A stretch of DNA of 64,000 nucleotides from positions 62,001-126,000 of the forward strand of contig JBATEX010000145.1 of NCBI GenBank assembly GCA_049664225.1. The letters run 5' to 3'. A model generated the notes under the pieces. That model worked only from the letters and a program-made list of their open reading frames with translations, was not told where the DNA came from and did not search any database. The first letter of the stretch is position 1. Each line of letters opens with the position of its first letter. The stretch comes from JAUVRX01 sp049664225 (GTDB taxonomy: Bacteria; Acidobacteriota; Thermoanaerobaculia; Multivoradales; JAHEKO01). The position numbers were made by a program, and so were the translations under genes. This document shows, piece by piece, positions 63,402 through 64,000 of this stretch.

Positions 63402-64000
63402 ATGAGTCAGTGGATTCAGAGTGCCAGCGACTTCCTGTGGGGCCTCCCCATGCTGAGCCTCGTCCTCGGAGTCGGAATCTATCTCTTGGTTCGTCTTCGC
63501 GCGGTGCAGATTCGGCAGTTCGGCGGAGCGCTACGAGACCTCATACAGCCACCTGCCGCAGATGCCTCTGCGGGCGATATCACGCCATTCGCCGCCCTGA
63601 TGACCGCCGTGGGCGGCATCGTCGGAAACGGCAATATCGCAGGCGTCGCCACCGCCATCACCTCGGGTGGCCCGGGGGCTCTTTTCTGGATGTGGATCAG
63701 CGGCCTCGTGGGGATGGGAACCATGTTCGCCGAGTCCGTACTGGGAATCGTCTACCGGCGAAAGGGAGAGGACGGACTCTTCCTGGGCGGCCCTATGTAC
63801 TACTTGGAGGATGGCCTGGGCTGGCCTGGCGTAGCCACCTTCTTTGCCATCGGCATGGCCTTGAAGACCCTGCTCGCAACCACCACAGTGCAGAGCAATT
63901 CGATGTCCCTTGTGGCCGCCAGCGAGTTGGGGTGGAGCCCGACCTTCACTTGCGCTTTGGCGGCTCTCATCACTGGGGCCGCAGTGATCGGCGGCGTTCG
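63402..64000 (+). CDS. Alanine/glycine:cation symporter (AGCS), N-terminal part
   Basis: Open from an ATG at 63402 to the right edge (199 codons shown). The N-terminus has one span, then G-D-I-T-P-F-A-A-L-M-T-A-V-G-G-I-V-G-N-G-N-I-A-G-V, followed by G-P-G-A-L-F-W-M-W-I and F-L-G-G-P-M-Y-Y-L. These are hallmark motifs of sodium/alanine symporters. It imports alanine or glycine with Na+ or H+. No good ribosome-binding site is visible. Divergent from the M1 peptidase. Confidence 0.9.
   Translation, partial: MSQWIQSASDFLWGLPMLSLVLGVGIYLLVRLRAVQIRQFGGALRDLIQPPAADASAGDITPFAALMTAVGGIVGNGNIAGVATAITSGGPGALFWMWISGLVGMGTMFAESVLGIVYRRKGEDGLFLGGPMYYLEDGLGWPGVATFFAIGMALKTLLATTTVQSNSMSLVAASELGWSPTFTCALAALITGAAVIGGV

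Noticed and set aside
1..64000. tRNA, rRNA or CRISPR array
   Set aside because: No T-loop GGTTCGAATCC with a cloverleaf, no rRNA sequence and no regularly spaced repeats found by eye.

Overview
This is a gene-dense, high-GC bacterial chromosome segment with about 54 protein genes in short operons on both strands. I see no tRNA, rRNA, CRISPR array, phage or plasmid module. The cell is Gram-negative: there are two lipoproteins, MltF, a Spy/CpxP-like periplasmic protein, a GspA/GspB pair and a periplasmic-adaptor ABC exporter. Aerobic-looking genes (pdxH, aldo-keto reductase) sit beside oxygen-sensitive ferredoxin metabolism (Kor, Hdr, [4Fe-4S] fumarase). The overall style resembles Acidobacteriota (Thermoanaerobaculia-like) or another uncultured high-GC phylum; that placement is inference only.

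Layout. 1-2551: start of a nitronate monooxygenase-like gene, a small membrane protein and a PHP-domain lipoprotein. 2704-7071: ABC exporter (adaptor, two FtsX-type permeases, ATPase). 7299-11632: NADP-type glutamate dehydrogenase coupled to a receiver-receiver-PPDK ATP-binding protein. 11685-23834 (minus strand): a central-carbon and electron-transfer block, transcribed as marR, korDABC, a GltD/MvhD flavoprotein, an HdrC-HdrB fusion, an HdrA-MvhD fusion, a zinc ribbon, a hemerythrin and a two-subunit class I fumarase. 24079-25401: divergent citrate synthase. 25502-26102: a broken HD/citF chimera. 26353-28776: Lon-like protease. 28944-34944: gamma-glutamyltransferase, AhpD-like, small acidic protein, DUF445, WS/DGAT acyltransferase, Spy-like protein. 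35146-41363: stress and metabolic genes (Usp, YbaK, PdxH, ADP-forming acyl-CoA ligase, cold-shock protein, glycosyltransferase). 41372-52204: a repeat-rich anchored protein, M24 peptidase, exported RidA, GspA/GspB, hydrolase, MltF, aldo-keto reductase, thioesterase, membrane protein. 52201-52506: a MITE-like element and tandem repeats. 52507-64000: PaaI thioesterase, LeuS, RNase D, RNase E/G, alcohol dehydrogenase, a membrane protein, an M1 peptidase and the start of an alanine:cation symporter.

The main result is in hdrA. The gene is interrupted by one in-frame UGA at codon 199, exactly where HdrA proteins carry a conserved Cys/Sec (context D-C-S-I-U-I-L-G-P-K). Starting 20 nt downstream is a perfect 7-bp hairpin with a GGUC loop, the layout of a bacterial SECIS element. 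The two apparent ORFs are therefore best read as one 826-residue selenoprotein. It belongs to a compact operon joining 2-oxoacid:ferredoxin oxidoreductase, an NAD(P)H-type flavoprotein and heterodisulfide-reductase modules. This looks like an electron-bifurcating or confurcating hub, led by a MarR regulator with a cysteine-rich tail and tandem operator-like repeats over its own promoter and start codon. Nearby citrate synthase and fumarase, together with a citrate lyase alpha remnant, suggest ferredoxin-linked and possibly reversible TCA reactions.
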